Shown here: in pieces, positions 42,864 through 54,039 of the stretch | How the letters are laid out: every line of letters begins with the position of its first letter | Numbering within the stretch: position 1 is the stretch's first letter | Program-made: the position numbers and the translations under genes | Notes under the pieces: model-generated | Databases searched by the model: none | The model's input: only the letters and a program-made list of their open reading frames with translations | What the model was told of the DNA's origin: nothing | Source of the DNA: Anomaloglossus baeobatrachus | Lineage: Eukaryota > Chordata > Amphibia > Anura > Aromobatidae | Direction of reading: 5' to 3' | Length of the DNA stretch: 64,000 nucleotides | Assembly (NCBI RefSeq): GCF_048569485.1 | Contig: NC_134359.1 | Span: forward strand, 34,173,779 to 34,237,778

Positions 42864-45159
42864 TGTGAAGCCCCTCACCTGCAGGTCGCCTCAGGGTCTT
42901 CCTGTTCTGGGAATCTTACGGCAACAGGTATGTCAGGTTAACTTCAATAGGAATCGTGACGTCACTCTTGGTGTTGCGGTCAGGGGGTGACCGCCACTGC
43001 AGTTTAGAGAGCGTCTGGGGCTGATGGTAAATGCAGTCTGGTGTTATGGCCTCTCGAGAGTGAGGCTAGCCCCAGGGGCTCGGGTGTAAGCGTGTAGTAC
43101 CACAGGTCGCAGAAGAACTCACACACAGGCAGCAATGTCTTTCAGGGTTTTTACTCACGTTCAGTTGGTAGGTGTTAGGCAACCCGGGTGATGCTATGAT
43201 GAACCAGGTGGAACCAGGTATCCGTCAGGCTGATATAGGGGTGACTGCTGACTCGCCTTCCTAGAAACTTTGTTTCGGACCACCCCTAACTTGAAGTATC
43301 TTGGGATGCATCCAGGGAAGTCGCTGCTGCCTTTTCTCCCCTTTCTGACCCGTTTGCTGACAGTGTGGACCAAGGATAAGATGGCTCCAGGCTCGATCCT
43401 CCTTATGGGCCCGCTCGTTGCTGTTGATGCTGTGGGTTCTGTGTTGGTTGGCGTGGAACCTCTAGTCCCACGGCCTGCAGGATTTAGCAGACCACTAAAT
43501 GGATATCTGGCTCTAGGGACCTGTACCCTGTGTGTGCATTCATTACCAGGAGTCCCCGTACTCGACTCCTTACTGCTCTTCTTTTTTGGGTGTCTTTCAG
43601 TCTGACTTGGTGGTAATGTTCTCCCCCGCCAGCAGCCACTGCACGTGCAGTGTCTGACAGTGTTCCGCTCTTCAGCCCTACACTTCAGACACGGCTGCTC
43701 CACTCCTCCTCTGACTGCCACTGCACAACTCTCTTCCAGCTTCACTACAGTGTTGCGCCCCTGAGGCTTCCGTCGCCACAGGTCATTGCACCCCATCCAG
43801 CGGTGTGATGCCCCATTCTGGGAGAGGAAGGGAGTGAACTCCGGTCACCTGGTAAATCCACACTACACCCATTGCTAGGAACACACTGGGACCAGGGAAA
43901 GTGGCAGAAAACCCTCCCATGCTGCATGCTGGGAGGGGTCGTAAGACCCATCCCTGCTCCTATAGGGTAGAACAGGGCAACTGGGGAGGTGGGAGGAGCC
44001 ATCTGAGAGCAGTCAAAGAGAGGAAGGTCAAGGTTAGTTAGTGAAGAGAGAGTGGGGAAGGAGGAGGAGGCCTGCTGGAGGCAGGCAAGGAGGAGAAGAG
44101 AAAGGAAAGAAAGCTCCAAGTCAGTCAGGAGCTGAAAGGAAAGAAAGAGACGCTTCCTGGTGAAGATCCTGGGACTCAGAGGGTCCAGGTGACACCAAGC
44201 AGAGAACAGAAGGGGTCCCAGGGCCACGGGTAGCTGTAGAGCTGCGGTGGCCTGTTCCACAAGAACATCGGTGGAGGGACCAAGCTGCAACAGGGGACGG
44301 TCCCTAGAAACCGGAGGAGTGCAAAATCATCTCCAGACAGTAAAAACCGAGGCCCAGGGAATGTTGTAAACTCCCCGGGCCACAGCCTACAGCAGTACCT
44401 CTAGAAAAGGGATAATCAGCCGACAGGTGACTCCCCAGCCTGGAGGCTGTTGTGGAGGCCAAGCCAGGTTCAACCTACAAAGGCAAGGCTAAGGAAGACA
44501 GCTGAAGGCAGAGACACTTAAGAGAAGGGTACCGGCTTTTACTCTCAGAATCACCCAGAAACGGCGGAGGTCCCTGACAGTGGTCCCAGCAGTCCAAGGG
44601 TCCCTGCAGGACTGTGACAAGAATTGTGAGTAAAGAACTTGAAACTGTACCCTTGAAGTTGCCTCTGTTATTTCATCTGCATAGACACTCACAAGCACCA
44701 ACTGTGCCCCGGGGCATTGCTCCACCTGTGGGGAGTAGTACCACCATTGCTGCCATATCATCCCCCGGAGGCCTCATACAGCAGCGGCGGCCTATTAGCC
44801 GCATACCACAGGTGGCGTCACGAACACAAACTTTAATTCAAGCCACATATTTTACTGACACCCACCAGGGCCACGGAGCCCGGCCCAGCCACCACTGACT
44901 ACCACCGGACTAGTCCGGCCCGGCACCGGGTGTCCCATAGCCCTGGGGTGGGTGAGTCAACAGCACCACACTAACTGAGACACGAGGGCCAAGCCCCCTC
45001 CTGGGTCTGCCCAGGGGTCCCCTCTAATGTGTGTGTGTGTCCTGGTCAAAGGGTGCCTGTATGTGTCCACACCCTAATCAGCCTTTGGGATTACCTGTTT
45101 GTACTGACCCAGCATGGGTGCAGTACTCAGTGGTGCCTGATCAGGTGAGGGGCGCCACA
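42864..45159 (-). mobile_element. LTR F (reverse orientation), carrying a nested LTR
   Basis: Flanked by TATG (42860-42863 and 45160-45163) inside the minisatellite, where GCATTATGCAGCCC is the unbroken form. The ends TGTGAAGCCCCTCACCTG and CAGGTGAGGGGCGCCACA are imperfect inverted repeats of about 20 bp. Taking out the inner LTR (43751-44970) leaves about 1.08 kb, the usual solo-LTR length here. Orientation is inferred from the inner fit and is not certain. Confidence 0.75.
43751..44970 (+). mobile_element. LTR F2 nested in LTR F
   Basis: About 1,220 bp starting TGTTGCGCCCCTGAGGC, which resembles the start of LTR G (TGTGCTTGCCCTGAGGC, 60185). It has ATTAGCCGCATACCACAGGT followed by GGCGTCACGAAC, shared with G near 63340. 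It ends near CAACAGCACCACA. Target duplications are not clean, so the ends may be off by a few bases. Confidence 0.6.
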
Positions 45160-45163
45160 TATG

Positions 45164-45650
45164 CACCCCCATAAACCTCCATTTATAAAGGACCCCAAAA
45201 GTCTATATATAATGCACCCCTATAGTCCATATATAAGGTGTTCTTCATATTGTATTATGCAGCCCCATACTCCTCCATGTATAATGCTCCCCTATACTCC
45301 ATGTATAAGGTGTCCTTCAAATTGCATTATGCAGCCCCATAAACCTCTATGTATAATGGACCCCTATAGCCCATGTATAATGCACCCCTATAGTCATGTA
45401 TAAGGTGTCCTTCATGTTGTATTATGCAACCCCATAGACCTCCATGTATAATGCAGCCCCATAGACCTCCATGTATAATACAGCCCCATAGACTTCCATG
45501 TATAATGCAGCCCCTTAGACCTCCATGTATAATGCAGCCCCCTAGTCCTCCATGTATACTGCAGCCCCCTAGGCCTCCATGTATAATGCAGCCCCATAGA
45601 CCTTCATGTATAATGCAGCCCCCTAGGCCTCTGGCCACTGTGTACTCACT
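45164..45650. repeat. ~28-bp minisatellite, block 2
   Basis: Regular units of CCATGTATAATGCAGCCCC with CATAGACCT spacers, most homogeneous at 45430-45630. Open frames reading MQPHRPPCI repeats, and GLWGCIIHG on the other strand, come from the unit and not from a gene. Confidence 0.92.
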
Positions 45651-46189
45651 GATTTAAAAAAAAAAAAAAAAGTCATCACCTCCCTTCTCATTCCCCTGCT
45701 GCTACGTCCTCACCTCTCTCCTTGTTCCCCCGCCATCCCCCCTCCTGCGCTCTGTGATTTCAGCACAGCAGTCGCACAGTAGTGACGTTACCATGCACTG
45801 AAACGTCGAGCACAGGCACGGGGGAGAATGAGGCAGCATGGAGCGGAGCTTGCCTCTTGATTCTTCCTCTTTGCTGCGTGCGATTACGGGCGAGAGAGGG
45901 CCCGGTGCCGCTGACATCGGGCCCCTCTAACTCACGGGCCATATAGCGGCCATGTGGTCTGCCACAGAACAGTGCAGCTCCTCTCACACAGAAAGGAGCT
46001 CTGCTGATCTGCAGGGCGGGCGCAGGGCCCCTAACTTGCCGGCCTGAGTTGCAATGGTGCCCATTGCGACCGTGGTCGTTACGCGCCTGCAAATCACATT
46101 GTTGAAGTCGCGTGACCTCTCAATAGAGATATCAGGGGAATACTGACAGTGTGCACATTGCACAGTGGCTGCAGAAATATATTTTGAAC
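45651..46189. repeat. Segmental unit tail before R1, copy beta
   Basis: Matches 55660-56205 at very roughly 80 percent by eye: TGTACTCACTGATTTAAAAA, AGAATGAGGCAGCATGGAG, GGGCCATATAGCGGCC, CTGACAGTGTGCACATTGC. No coding sequence was found. It serves as the background divergence for judging R1. Confidence 0.8.
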
Positions 46190-46698
46190 ATGGAAAACCC
46201 CTTAAAAAAACATTCATATCTAGATAACCAACCTTTTTTTCACTTTCCTTTTATACTATGCAGTAACTTCACAGGGTGGGGTTTGCAGCTCACCCCATTC
46301 ACTTGCTGTTTCTTTGTTCAACTTGTTTGCTGCTTTTTCTATTTTTATCCTAATGAAAGGAAAGTGAAAATTGTACACTTCATACAAAATCTCTTTCGCT
46401 TTGTGTAACTTTTCGGAGACTCTGGATCCTGCATACGTCTGATTTTATAGAGGAAAACATCCAGCTCCGAGACTTTGCTGAATTCTCAAGGTAAGTTTTC
46501 CTTTCATAAAGACGTACTGTGTAATCTACATGTGATGTTTAGCTTTTAAGTGGATTTATTACTACATAATTATATAAATAATGCAAAATCTGTAACAGAG
46601 ACCCCACCTTCCTCTAGAAGTGTCTTATTATATGGCAGAGAGATCTTTGGGCCCTCAAGCACCAGGGCTCGGGTGCAACTTCTGCTTTCACATCAGAG
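46190..46698 (+). promoter_or_regulatory. R1 block, copy beta (candidate promoter/first exon)
   Basis: Contains TTTCACTTTCC at 46238-46248 and GAAAGGAAAGTGAAAATT at 46355-46372. These are two interferon-response-like sites in opposite orientation, with TTTATACT between. An exon-like end TGAATTCTCAAG with a GTAAGT donor follows at 46491. From about 46209 to 46497 it differs from copy gamma at only two positions by eye. After 46500 the difference rises to about 6 percent, and before 46190 to about 20 percent. It runs directly into R2 without the piggyBac-type insertion. Confidence 0.5.
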
Positions 46699-47459
46699 AG
46701 CGCTGGCCCTTTACGAAAAGTGACATGTCCATTTGCACACATGTCCCATGAGGCCTGTGTGGTGTGTGCAGGCTCTGGGAGACAGAAGCATAGACCAGGG
46801 ACAGGGCAGCCACTGCTGGGCAGCTAGGAAGGTGAGAGGGACGGTGAAAGATGAATTAGGCCTTGTTTTCAGGGGATGTCTTATTTTATTTTCCAGGAAC
46901 AGCAATCCACATTTATTGAATGAAAGAAATCAACATAGGTAGTAGGATATGGGGTTATTCATCCGTCCAGTATTGATATGTGATTTATGTCTGTTTATGT
47001 GGAGCCCATCTTCGGATTTTGCACTTCACTGTGTTTTCTATTTTGTTTTCAAATGTATGTTGTTTATTGTGGTACTTCATAAAGATTTATTATTTTTCAT
47101 GATTTTGTTTTCTGTCTTTTCTGTTAGATTAGGTGGACTTGTGCCTTTACTACACATTGTCTGACAATAGTCATAATAGTATAATAATAGTAACCACAAT
47201 CATGAGCCGGAGCATGAATTGGTATACATGCAATTTAAAAGCTCATGTTCACACTGGCCATGAGACAAAGACAACCCAAGTTGAAAATAACATGGACATA
47301 CACCCTGCTGTAACTAAATAAAAGCATAGTGCATAGAAATAAACATAGGGTACCACAGTAAACCCTATTTGATCAAAAAGCATAAAGCAATCCCACCACG
47401 ACAAGGTGTACCCAAATCGGGACGGTACCTACACTCTCTGGTATTAAAACCTCACCATG
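46699..47459. repeat. R2/R3 blocks, copy beta (uninterrupted)
   Basis: The intact version of the region broken up at 22529-30024 and 40950. It holds the empty sites for LTRs L, B and C and, near 47350, a diverged site for the outer hAT. No gene is seen. Confidence 0.88.
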
Positions 47460-47463
47460 TGTC

Positions 47464-48551
47464 TGTGCCGGCCCCGTGCTAGCAGCCGCCGCTGCTCAGA
47501 TCCGGACCTTCAGGGGAGGTGGCTCGAGGGTCTCCGGACCCGGGGGTCTCGCGGACACGCCGAATAAAATGGGGGACGTAGATGTACGGGCTAGGAAGTG
47601 ATAAGTTTGTGACGCCACCCACAGTGTGTGGTGAGGTGGGACACCACCGCTGCTGTTACAGGGCACCTGGGGGAGATGTTGTGCAGCAAGTTGTTAAGCA
47701 CTCCGTGGGCAGGGATGGTGGCCCCGGGACCCGATGGCTCTAGTGCAGGGGGAATGACGACTGCAGGGGGTGCTGGTGTACTCACTTTTAGTAAAACACA
47801 CAAGTCTCTGGTAAACCAAGGTGGTGGTGGCCGGTGCAGTGGCCGTTTGCGTTCGGGATTCCCCACCCAGCTGGTGGTCTCTATCCTTTTCCTGCACTGT
47901 TTAAGTAGAAAAGACTTCCCAGTATGAAACGTAGGAGTCCGCTCCCGGCTGGATGTGGCCTAAGGAGCCGTGCCCGCAGACGCTGGCCCGCGGGATCTAT
48001 GGGCCCTGGCGGTGACCTCTTATCCCTAATCGGTGGGCTGTTGTCTTCTATGAGGGACTTTGGGTGGGACTAGAGGTTCCACTTGTTTCTGGCTCCTAGC
48101 TTCAGGGTCCAAGTACCCCCCTTTGTGCTACGGTTTCCGGGACGGTTCCCCGTGTCGGTACCGGCGGGCTACAACCCTGGCCCTGTCCACCTCGGTTCCA
48201 CCGAGCCGTCTTCCCGTCTCCTGCTGACGGAGACCACCGTCTGCCTCCTAGCCAAGGCACCAGGGCTCCTACCCTGGTACCTGTCAGTTTGCTTCAGGCC
48301 TGACACACAGGCCTGACCTCCACTCCATACTGAACTCTAGACAGAACTGAACTGAACTGCTTGTTTTCCTGCCCCGGGCTCTCTAGACCCCTGGGTGGGC
48401 GTGTCCCAACCGCCTGGTCACGCCCACTGGTGTGTCTATCTGTCCCTAAGGGGGGTAACTATGGTTTAATGGTTGGCTGTGTGTTTCCTAGTGAAGGAAG
48501 GTGTTATGCGGGGGCCTATTTGTGACTACCTGGTTTTGCCCGGGCGTCACA
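47464..48551 (-). repeat. 3' LTR of element D
   Basis: Plus-strand ends TGTGCCGGCCCCGTG and GCCCGGGCGTCACA. Read on the minus strand it has AAAAGTGAGTACACC near 47780. Confidence 0.88.
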
Positions 48552-48567
48552 CTCCCCCTTGGTTAAA

Positions 48568-49165
48568 CACAGACTGTCCGCGGGCTGTCCGACCACTACC
48601 GGTTTAATTTTACTGCAGAAAGATAAAAGGAATTAAAACATTTTTCAAGGATAATAACATATTTACATTGCAAGAATATTTTGGTTTCTTCCCTTACGGG
48701 AGGCAGGTTACATAAACGTTGCATAACATAACCGGGATGGTACGGACCAGGTCAAAACAACCTAGCCCTGGTTCCACCACTAAAACACAGGTTGACACCC
48801 CTTGCCCAAGTCCAGGCTAGGTCCGGGTGTTGCCCAAACGGGCCGGGTAAAAGGTTCCTTACCCGGCAGTCCTTTCAAGGCCTCCACGTCCAGGGGAACC
48901 CTGACCCGGAGGTTAGTCACCAGTCTCGTTGGTGACAGGGCCTTGGCCGACTCTACCGCAGGCCCGTCCTCCAATCAGCCTCTCCAGAGACTGCGGTTTG
49001 GTGAAAAGGATGGTCTGGGGGCTATTTACAAAACCCAAAAGTTTATGGGTTGGCCTGCAAGTTCTCAGCCATTGTCTATGGTTTGGACTTAATAAACTGC
49101 AACGGGAAACATCAAAGGCACACTGTCCCAACGGGGAACTGAACTATGGGTAGCCGGGAACCGCT
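48568..49165 (-). other. Conserved 3' noncoding region of element D
   Basis: Reverse-strand counterpart of 28068-28712 in element C, with the same order of shared blocks up to the purine tract. Confidence 0.7.
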
Positions 49166-49167
49166 AC

Positions 49168-49939
49168 CTACTCCATTCTCCACCACGGGCCTCCAGTACC
49201 ACCTCCACATGATACATCGCTTCGGACCCCGATGGTAGCTTGCTGCAGGTGATCTTTCTCCATATAGATGCGGGCATGCACATCCGCTTTACCCTCCTGC
49301 TCAGGAGCCAGACTTCCTGGGGAACCCTCGGAGCCGGCTACGACCGGCCTCACATACTGCCGTGGGACCCCATGCTCAACAGCCTGCGCCTCCTGTCCAC
49401 GAGCACCTTGCCGCTGGTCTTCAGTCGGGACGAGGTACCTGGGAGCGGGTGCTGCCTCCGTTGCGGCCGGGCGGACTGCCGGAGCCGACGTCATCACTGA
49501 TGTGGCCCGGCTCGGGGCCGGATGGGATGTCGTCAGCAGTACCGGAGCGATGGTAACGGTAAGGCCTGAGGGCCCAGCAGCCGGGTTCTCCTCCGTAGAT
49601 GGTACGGGCTCCGCTGCCACGGACTGGGGCAGCGGGTCGGTTGGGGCGTTGGCTACGGACACGGGGCAACGAGGGAAACGGCGTTGCAGACAGGAGCAGG
49701 CCGGGCCCCTCAGCCGGGACGGCCGGTTCCTGGGGAACATAGGGGCGTGGGTCACTGCTTACCCGCTCCTCCGGGATCATCTCCACTGTGCGCGCCCGGA
49801 CAGCTGCAGCCAGGCCCTTCATCTCTGACGCCCACTTCGCCAGCATGAAGTGGGCTTGAGCCTGGATCCTCCGACACATCCTGCCGCGTTGTTGTCCAGG
49901 AACGGGTTTATGCAGAGTCCTGGCGTCCCTGCACTTCAC
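49168..49939 (-). CDS. Gag-like open frames of element D (fossil)
   Basis: The N-terminal part has RRIQAQAHFMLAKWASEMKG then AAVRAR and SSDPRPYVPQEPAVPAEG, matching element E closely and element C more loosely. A Pro/Ala/Thr-rich linker follows. The C-terminal part has a charged helix (HARIYMEKDHLQQATIGVRS) comparable to the one before the cold-shock domain of C, but then ends without that domain. Part of a fossil element. Function unknown. Confidence 0.5.
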
Positions 49940-50245
49940 AGCGCTAGTTGCATGCTGCTTCGTCCTCCCCCTTTTGCCGGCACTCCTCTTTCAGGCCTGT
50001 AAGTTTCGTTTTGCGACTTCCAGCCTCGCTTTCCAGCCGCGTTCCCAGGGGGCAGGGCTTCGGTTTTTACGCCCTTTTCGTGGAGAAGAAGACGCTGGGC
50101 TGTAGTTTTTCGCGCCAAAATGGCAACCAAAATGGCGACTTCTGAAAATTTGGCAACAGATCACCGCTGACTGTCCAATACAAAGCAGACTTCCACAAGG
50201 TAAGTGGATGGGTAAGTATCCTGTTCGTGACGCCAAGTTTCGGGG

Positions 50246-51296
50246 TGTGCCGCCCCATGCCAGCAGCCGCCGCTGCTCGGATCCGGACCTTCAGGGGAGG
50301 GTCTCGCGGACACGCCAAATAAAATGGGGGACATAGATGTACGGGCTAGGCCGGTGTGTGGTGAGGTGCCGCTGCTTTTACGGGGCACCCAGAGGAGATG
50401 TTGTGCAGCAAGTTTTTAACCCCTCCGTGGGCAGGGATGGTGGCCCCGGGACCCGATGGCTCTGGTGCAGGGGGAATGATGACCACAGGGGGTGCTGGTG
50501 TACTCACTTTTAGTAAAACACACAAGTCTCTGGTAAACCAAGGTGGTGGTGGCCCGTGCCGTGCCCGGGTGCGTTCGGGATCCCCCACCCGGCTGGTGGT
50601 CTCTATCCTTTTCCTGCACTGTTTAAGTAGAAAAGACTTCTCAGTATGAAACGTAGGAGTCCGCTCCAGGCTGGATGTGGCCTAAGGAGCCGTGCCCGCA
50701 GACGCTGGCCCATGGGATGATCTATGGGCCCTGGCAGTGACCTCTTATCCCTAATCGGTGGGCTGTTGTCTTCTATGAGGAACTTTGGGTGGGACAGGAC
50801 CTCTAGTCCTGGCCTCAATCAGTTAATTAACCAGTTCCACTTGTTTCTGGCTCCTGGCTTCAGGGTCCAAGTACCCCCCTTTGTGCTACGGTTTCCGAGT
50901 CGGTTCCCCGTGTCGGTATCAGTGGGCTACAACCCTGGCCCGGTCCACCTCCGTTCCACCGAGCCGTCTTCCCGTCTCCTGCTGACGGAGATCACCGTCT
51001 GCCTCCTAGCCAAGGCACCAGGGCTCCTACCCTGATACCTATCAGTTTGCTTCAGGCCTGACCTCCACTCCACACTGAACTCTAGACAGAACTGAACTGA
51101 ACTGCTTGTTTACCCTCCCCGGGCTGTCTAGACCCCTGGGTGGGCGTATCCCAACCACCTGGTCACGCCTACTGGTGTGTCTATCTGTCCCTAAGGGGGG
51201 TGACTAGGCTTTAATGGTTGGCTGTGTGTTTCCTAGTAAGGGAAGGTGTTATTCGGGGGCCTATTTGTGACTACCTGGTTTTGCCAGGGCGTCACA
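50246..51296 (-). repeat. 5' LTR of element D
   Basis: Plus-strand ends TGTGCCGCCCCATGCC and GCCAGGGCGTCACA. The terminal hairpin CCTGG-CAAAA-CCAGG is intact here. Confidence 0.88.
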
Positions 51297-51300
51297 TGTC

Positions 51301-51615
51301 AAAACAGACCTCAATCTGAATAACGACAGAGATTGACAGGGTCCCGACTATGGACACACAGCCATGGGAGGCATTATAGATAAAATTCCCAGCTCAGTGA
51401 AAAGGGAACCACACCCTATTTGTACTAAGTAGAAGAGGCTACAAAGAATCAAAAAAATGAGCCAAGCATGAGTTTGTAAAAAAAGCCGATTAAAAGAAGC
51501 GAACGAGAAGCTAGATGTCTGCTTTATGTATTAGAGATGAAAGAATCAAATTTGTGTCCACTAGTATGTTGAGAGAAGCAGATGAGAATCTTGTTGGCGA
51601 GTAATCGCATGTATA
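51301..51615. repeat. R3 block, copy beta
   Basis: Continuation of R3 between elements D and E. It matches 41056-41290 and 41717-41800 and holds the empty site for the MITE at 41291. Confidence 0.88.
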
Positions 51616-51619
51616 CAAT

Positions 51620-52845
51620 TGTGACGCCCTGACAAAATCAGGTTGTCAAAGGAGACTGCATCCCTCTCCAGATGCAGGCTCCCCCTCCTCTTTGAGCCTC
51701 CAAGACAAACCCCACACAGGTTCATACACCAGCCACAAAACCCTAGTCACCCCCCCAGGACAATAGGAACACACCAGTGGGTGGGGCCAGGCAGATGGTG
51801 ACACTCACCTAGGGGTTCTGAGGTGTCAGGGGAGGGAACAAGACAGTCTAGTGGAGGAGAGTGAAGAAAACAGAGTTGACAGTTGAGTTGTGAAGTCTGG
51901 ACAGTGGAAGTGAGAGGAGTGAAGTGGTGGTGAAGTGTTGGAGCCCCGGACTACTGGACTACCAGACCTGACTAGGTGGCAGACGGCAGAGCAGGGCCAC
52001 AGGCGACGGAGATCCGGTCGCGGGAGACCTTAAGTGGATCGGGGCAGGGTTGTAGCCCGCCGGCACTGACAGCGGGAATCCGGTCCGAAGGCCGTGCACA
52101 CTCGGGGTGCCTGGACCCTAGGGCGAGAACCGCTTCAAGCACCTTGTCAATTAGCCAGCAGGGGACAAGATTCCACGTCTTGTCCCACCATCAGCCCAGA
52201 TTGAGCGAGACGGAAGCCCAACGCGGGGGATAGGGCGTCTGTAAGTGCCTGCAAAGATCCCAAGGGTCAGTTCTCGTGGGCCACAGCTCCCAAAGCAAAG
52301 ACACCGGGAGTAGACTTACCCCGTTTCATGCGGACTAGTCAATACACAAGACAAAAACACAGAAGTGCAGGAGGAAGGGCCCCTGTCCTGTCTACCAGTG
52401 TGTGGGACCCGAGCACACCCCTCCGGAGGCTACCGGTATCCGGCACTTGGTTTACTACCTGGACTTTGTGTGACTTATTTCAAATCGTGTGTACACCGGT
52501 ATCACCCGGTCCATCCCCACAGGCTGCGCCCCAGCATTACAACCCACCAACACCTGGGCCCCGGGACCACAACTCTCCTACCCCGTGGAAGGGATACCAC
52601 CTTTGTGCTCTGCTCCATCAGCCCCTGGCGCCCCGTACCAAGGCAGCGGCAGTGTCCCCATCCATCACCGCAACCCAAGGGTGGCGTCACTGACAACCTC
52701 TCCCTGTAAATAACCCCTTTTATACAGTTGTGAGGACGGACGGCTGCACGAGCCCGGGTCCGGATGCCACTCGAGCCACAGCAACGATCCCAGATCCGAG
52801 CGTCCCGAGCAGCCCCCTGCCGTGGTCGGTTCCCCGTCCGCAACA
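51620..52845 (+). repeat. 5' LTR of element E
   Basis: Starts TGTGACGCCCTGACAAAATC. Here the hairpin stem reads CCTGA...TCAGG, a paired change relative to CCTGG...CCAGG in the other copies. It ends CCCCGTCCGCAACA. Confidence 0.88.
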
Positions 52846-53219
52846 ACTTTTCTGGTGTCACGAACAGGATTCCTACCCCATCCACTAACCTGGGTGAAGT
52901 GCACCTTTTTCTGGACTGTTGACCTGTAGAACGCTGACATTTTCGGACCGCCGTCATCTTGCCCGCCATTTCTGGCGCCAAAAACAACAAGATCACCATC
53001 TTCTTCCCTGAAAAAAGCACGAGTCCTAAGCCCCACCCCCTAAGAACACGGGCGGAACCCGGTGACCTCCTGATCAGGAAGTTGCAAAGGACAGTGGGTC
53101 TCGAGAGACTGCAATTGAAAACCAAGGGGGAGGGGGAGAGCACGGCATGTGACCAGAACTGGTAATGTGCAGGGGCGCCAGGACTCTGCAGAAACCCATT
53201 CCTGGACACTGGGAGCAAG

Positions 53220-53903
53220 ATGTCACAGCAACCTGGCAAGCAGCGCCCGGAGAATCCCGTCCCCGGAACCGCTGATTGGATCGAGGAGCTGACGGAAAAG
53301 ATGTGCCGGAGGATCCAGGCCCAAGCCCACTTCATGCTGGCGAAGTGGACGTTGGAGATGAAGGGCCTGGCTGCAGCTGTCCGAGCGCGCGAAGCGGAGA
53401 TGGCCTCGGAGGAGCGGATAAGCAGTGACCCACACCCCTATGTTCCCCAGGAACCGGCCTGCCCGGCTGAGGGGTCCGGTCTGCTCCCGTCCGCCACGCC
53501 GCCTCCCATGTCGCCCGTGTCTGCCGCCAACGCCCCGACCGACCCGTTGCCTCAGTCCGTGGCAGCGGAGCCCGTACCATCTACGTGGGAGGACCCAGCT
53601 GCTGGATCCTCAGGCCTTACCGTCACCATCGCTCCGGCACCGCTGCTGACATCTCATCCGGCCCCGAGCCAGGCCGCAGCCTCGACGACATCGGACCCGG
53701 CCCCGAGCCTGGCCGCACTGGTGATGACCTCCGTCCTGGCTCCGAGCCTGGCCGCTCCGTTGATGACGTCGGCCCCGGATATCCGCCCGGCCAATACAGA
53801 GGCGGCACCGCTCCTTGTATCTACCCCAGCTGCAACACCAACCGCTCCCAAGCACCCCACTCACCCACGGGTGGCGTCACTGACAACCTCTCCCTTTAAA
53901 TAA
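53220..53903 (+). CDS. Gag-like open frame of element E (fossil)
   Basis: The ATG is at 53220 and the frame runs about 227 codons. Residues 1-65 carry DWIEELTEKMCRRIQAQAHF, then MLAKWTLEMKGLAAAVRARE, a predicted long amphipathic helix shared with D and C. A conserved SSDPHPYVPQEPA segment follows, then Pro/Ala-rich DNA with an imperfect repeat of the type SDPAPSLAALVMTS about four times. The tail of the frame reads through into the 3' LTR sequence, so the natural C-terminus is not represented. Element-encoded, family-specific, no known domain. Confidence 0.6.
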   Translation: MSQQPGKQRPENPVPGTADWIEELTEKMCRRIQAQAHFMLAKWTLEMKGLAAAVRAREAEMASEERISSDPHPYVPQEPACPAEGSGLLPSATPPPMSPVSAANAPTDPLPQSVAAEPVPSTWEDPAAGSSGLTVTIAPAPLLTSHPAPSQAAASTTSDPAPSLAALVMTSVLAPSLAAPLMTSAPDIRPANTEAAPLLVSTPAATPTAPKHPTHPRVASLTTSPFK

Positions 53904-54039
53904 CCCCTTTTATACAGTTGTGAGGACAGACGGCTGCACAAGCCCGGGTCCGGCTGCCACTTGAGCCACAGCAATGATCCCGGATCCGAGCGTCCCGAGC
54001 TGCTCCCCGCTGTGCTCGGCCCCCCGTCTGCAACACAAT

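Larger units (their letters stand above)
47464..51296 (-). mobile_element. LTR element D, pol-less, with both LTRs
   Basis: The 3,833-bp element is in reverse orientation, with TGTC at 47460-47463 and 51297-51300. The empty paralogue at about 41050 reads CATGTGTCAAAACAG. The 5' LTR is 50246-51296 and the 3' LTR 47464-48551. On the minus strand the interior starts about 10 nt after the LTR with TTGGCGTCACGAACAGGAT, followed by a leader, a gag-like frame (about 49940 to 49168), the conserved 3' noncoding region and a purine tract (AAGGGGGAG). No pol and no cold-shock domain are seen. The coding part has a few breaks. Confidence 0.88.
51620..54035 (+). mobile_element. LTR element E, pol-less
   Basis: The 2,416-bp element is flanked by CAAT (51616-51619 and 54036-54039). 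The paralogous empty site at about 41792 reads TATACAAATCCCCAG. The 5' LTR is 51620-52845, TGTGACGCC...GCAACA. The interior starts with TGGTGTCACGAACAGGATT (52854-52872), a leader and a gag-like frame from 53220. The 3' LTR is incomplete, only its final part being present up to 54035. No pol is seen. Confidence 0.85.

Noticed and set aside
45161-45657. Repetitive frames such as MQPHRPPCI and GLWGCIIHG
   Set aside because: Translations of the ~28-bp minisatellite. No start context, and the same unit is broken by stops in the neighbouring blocks.
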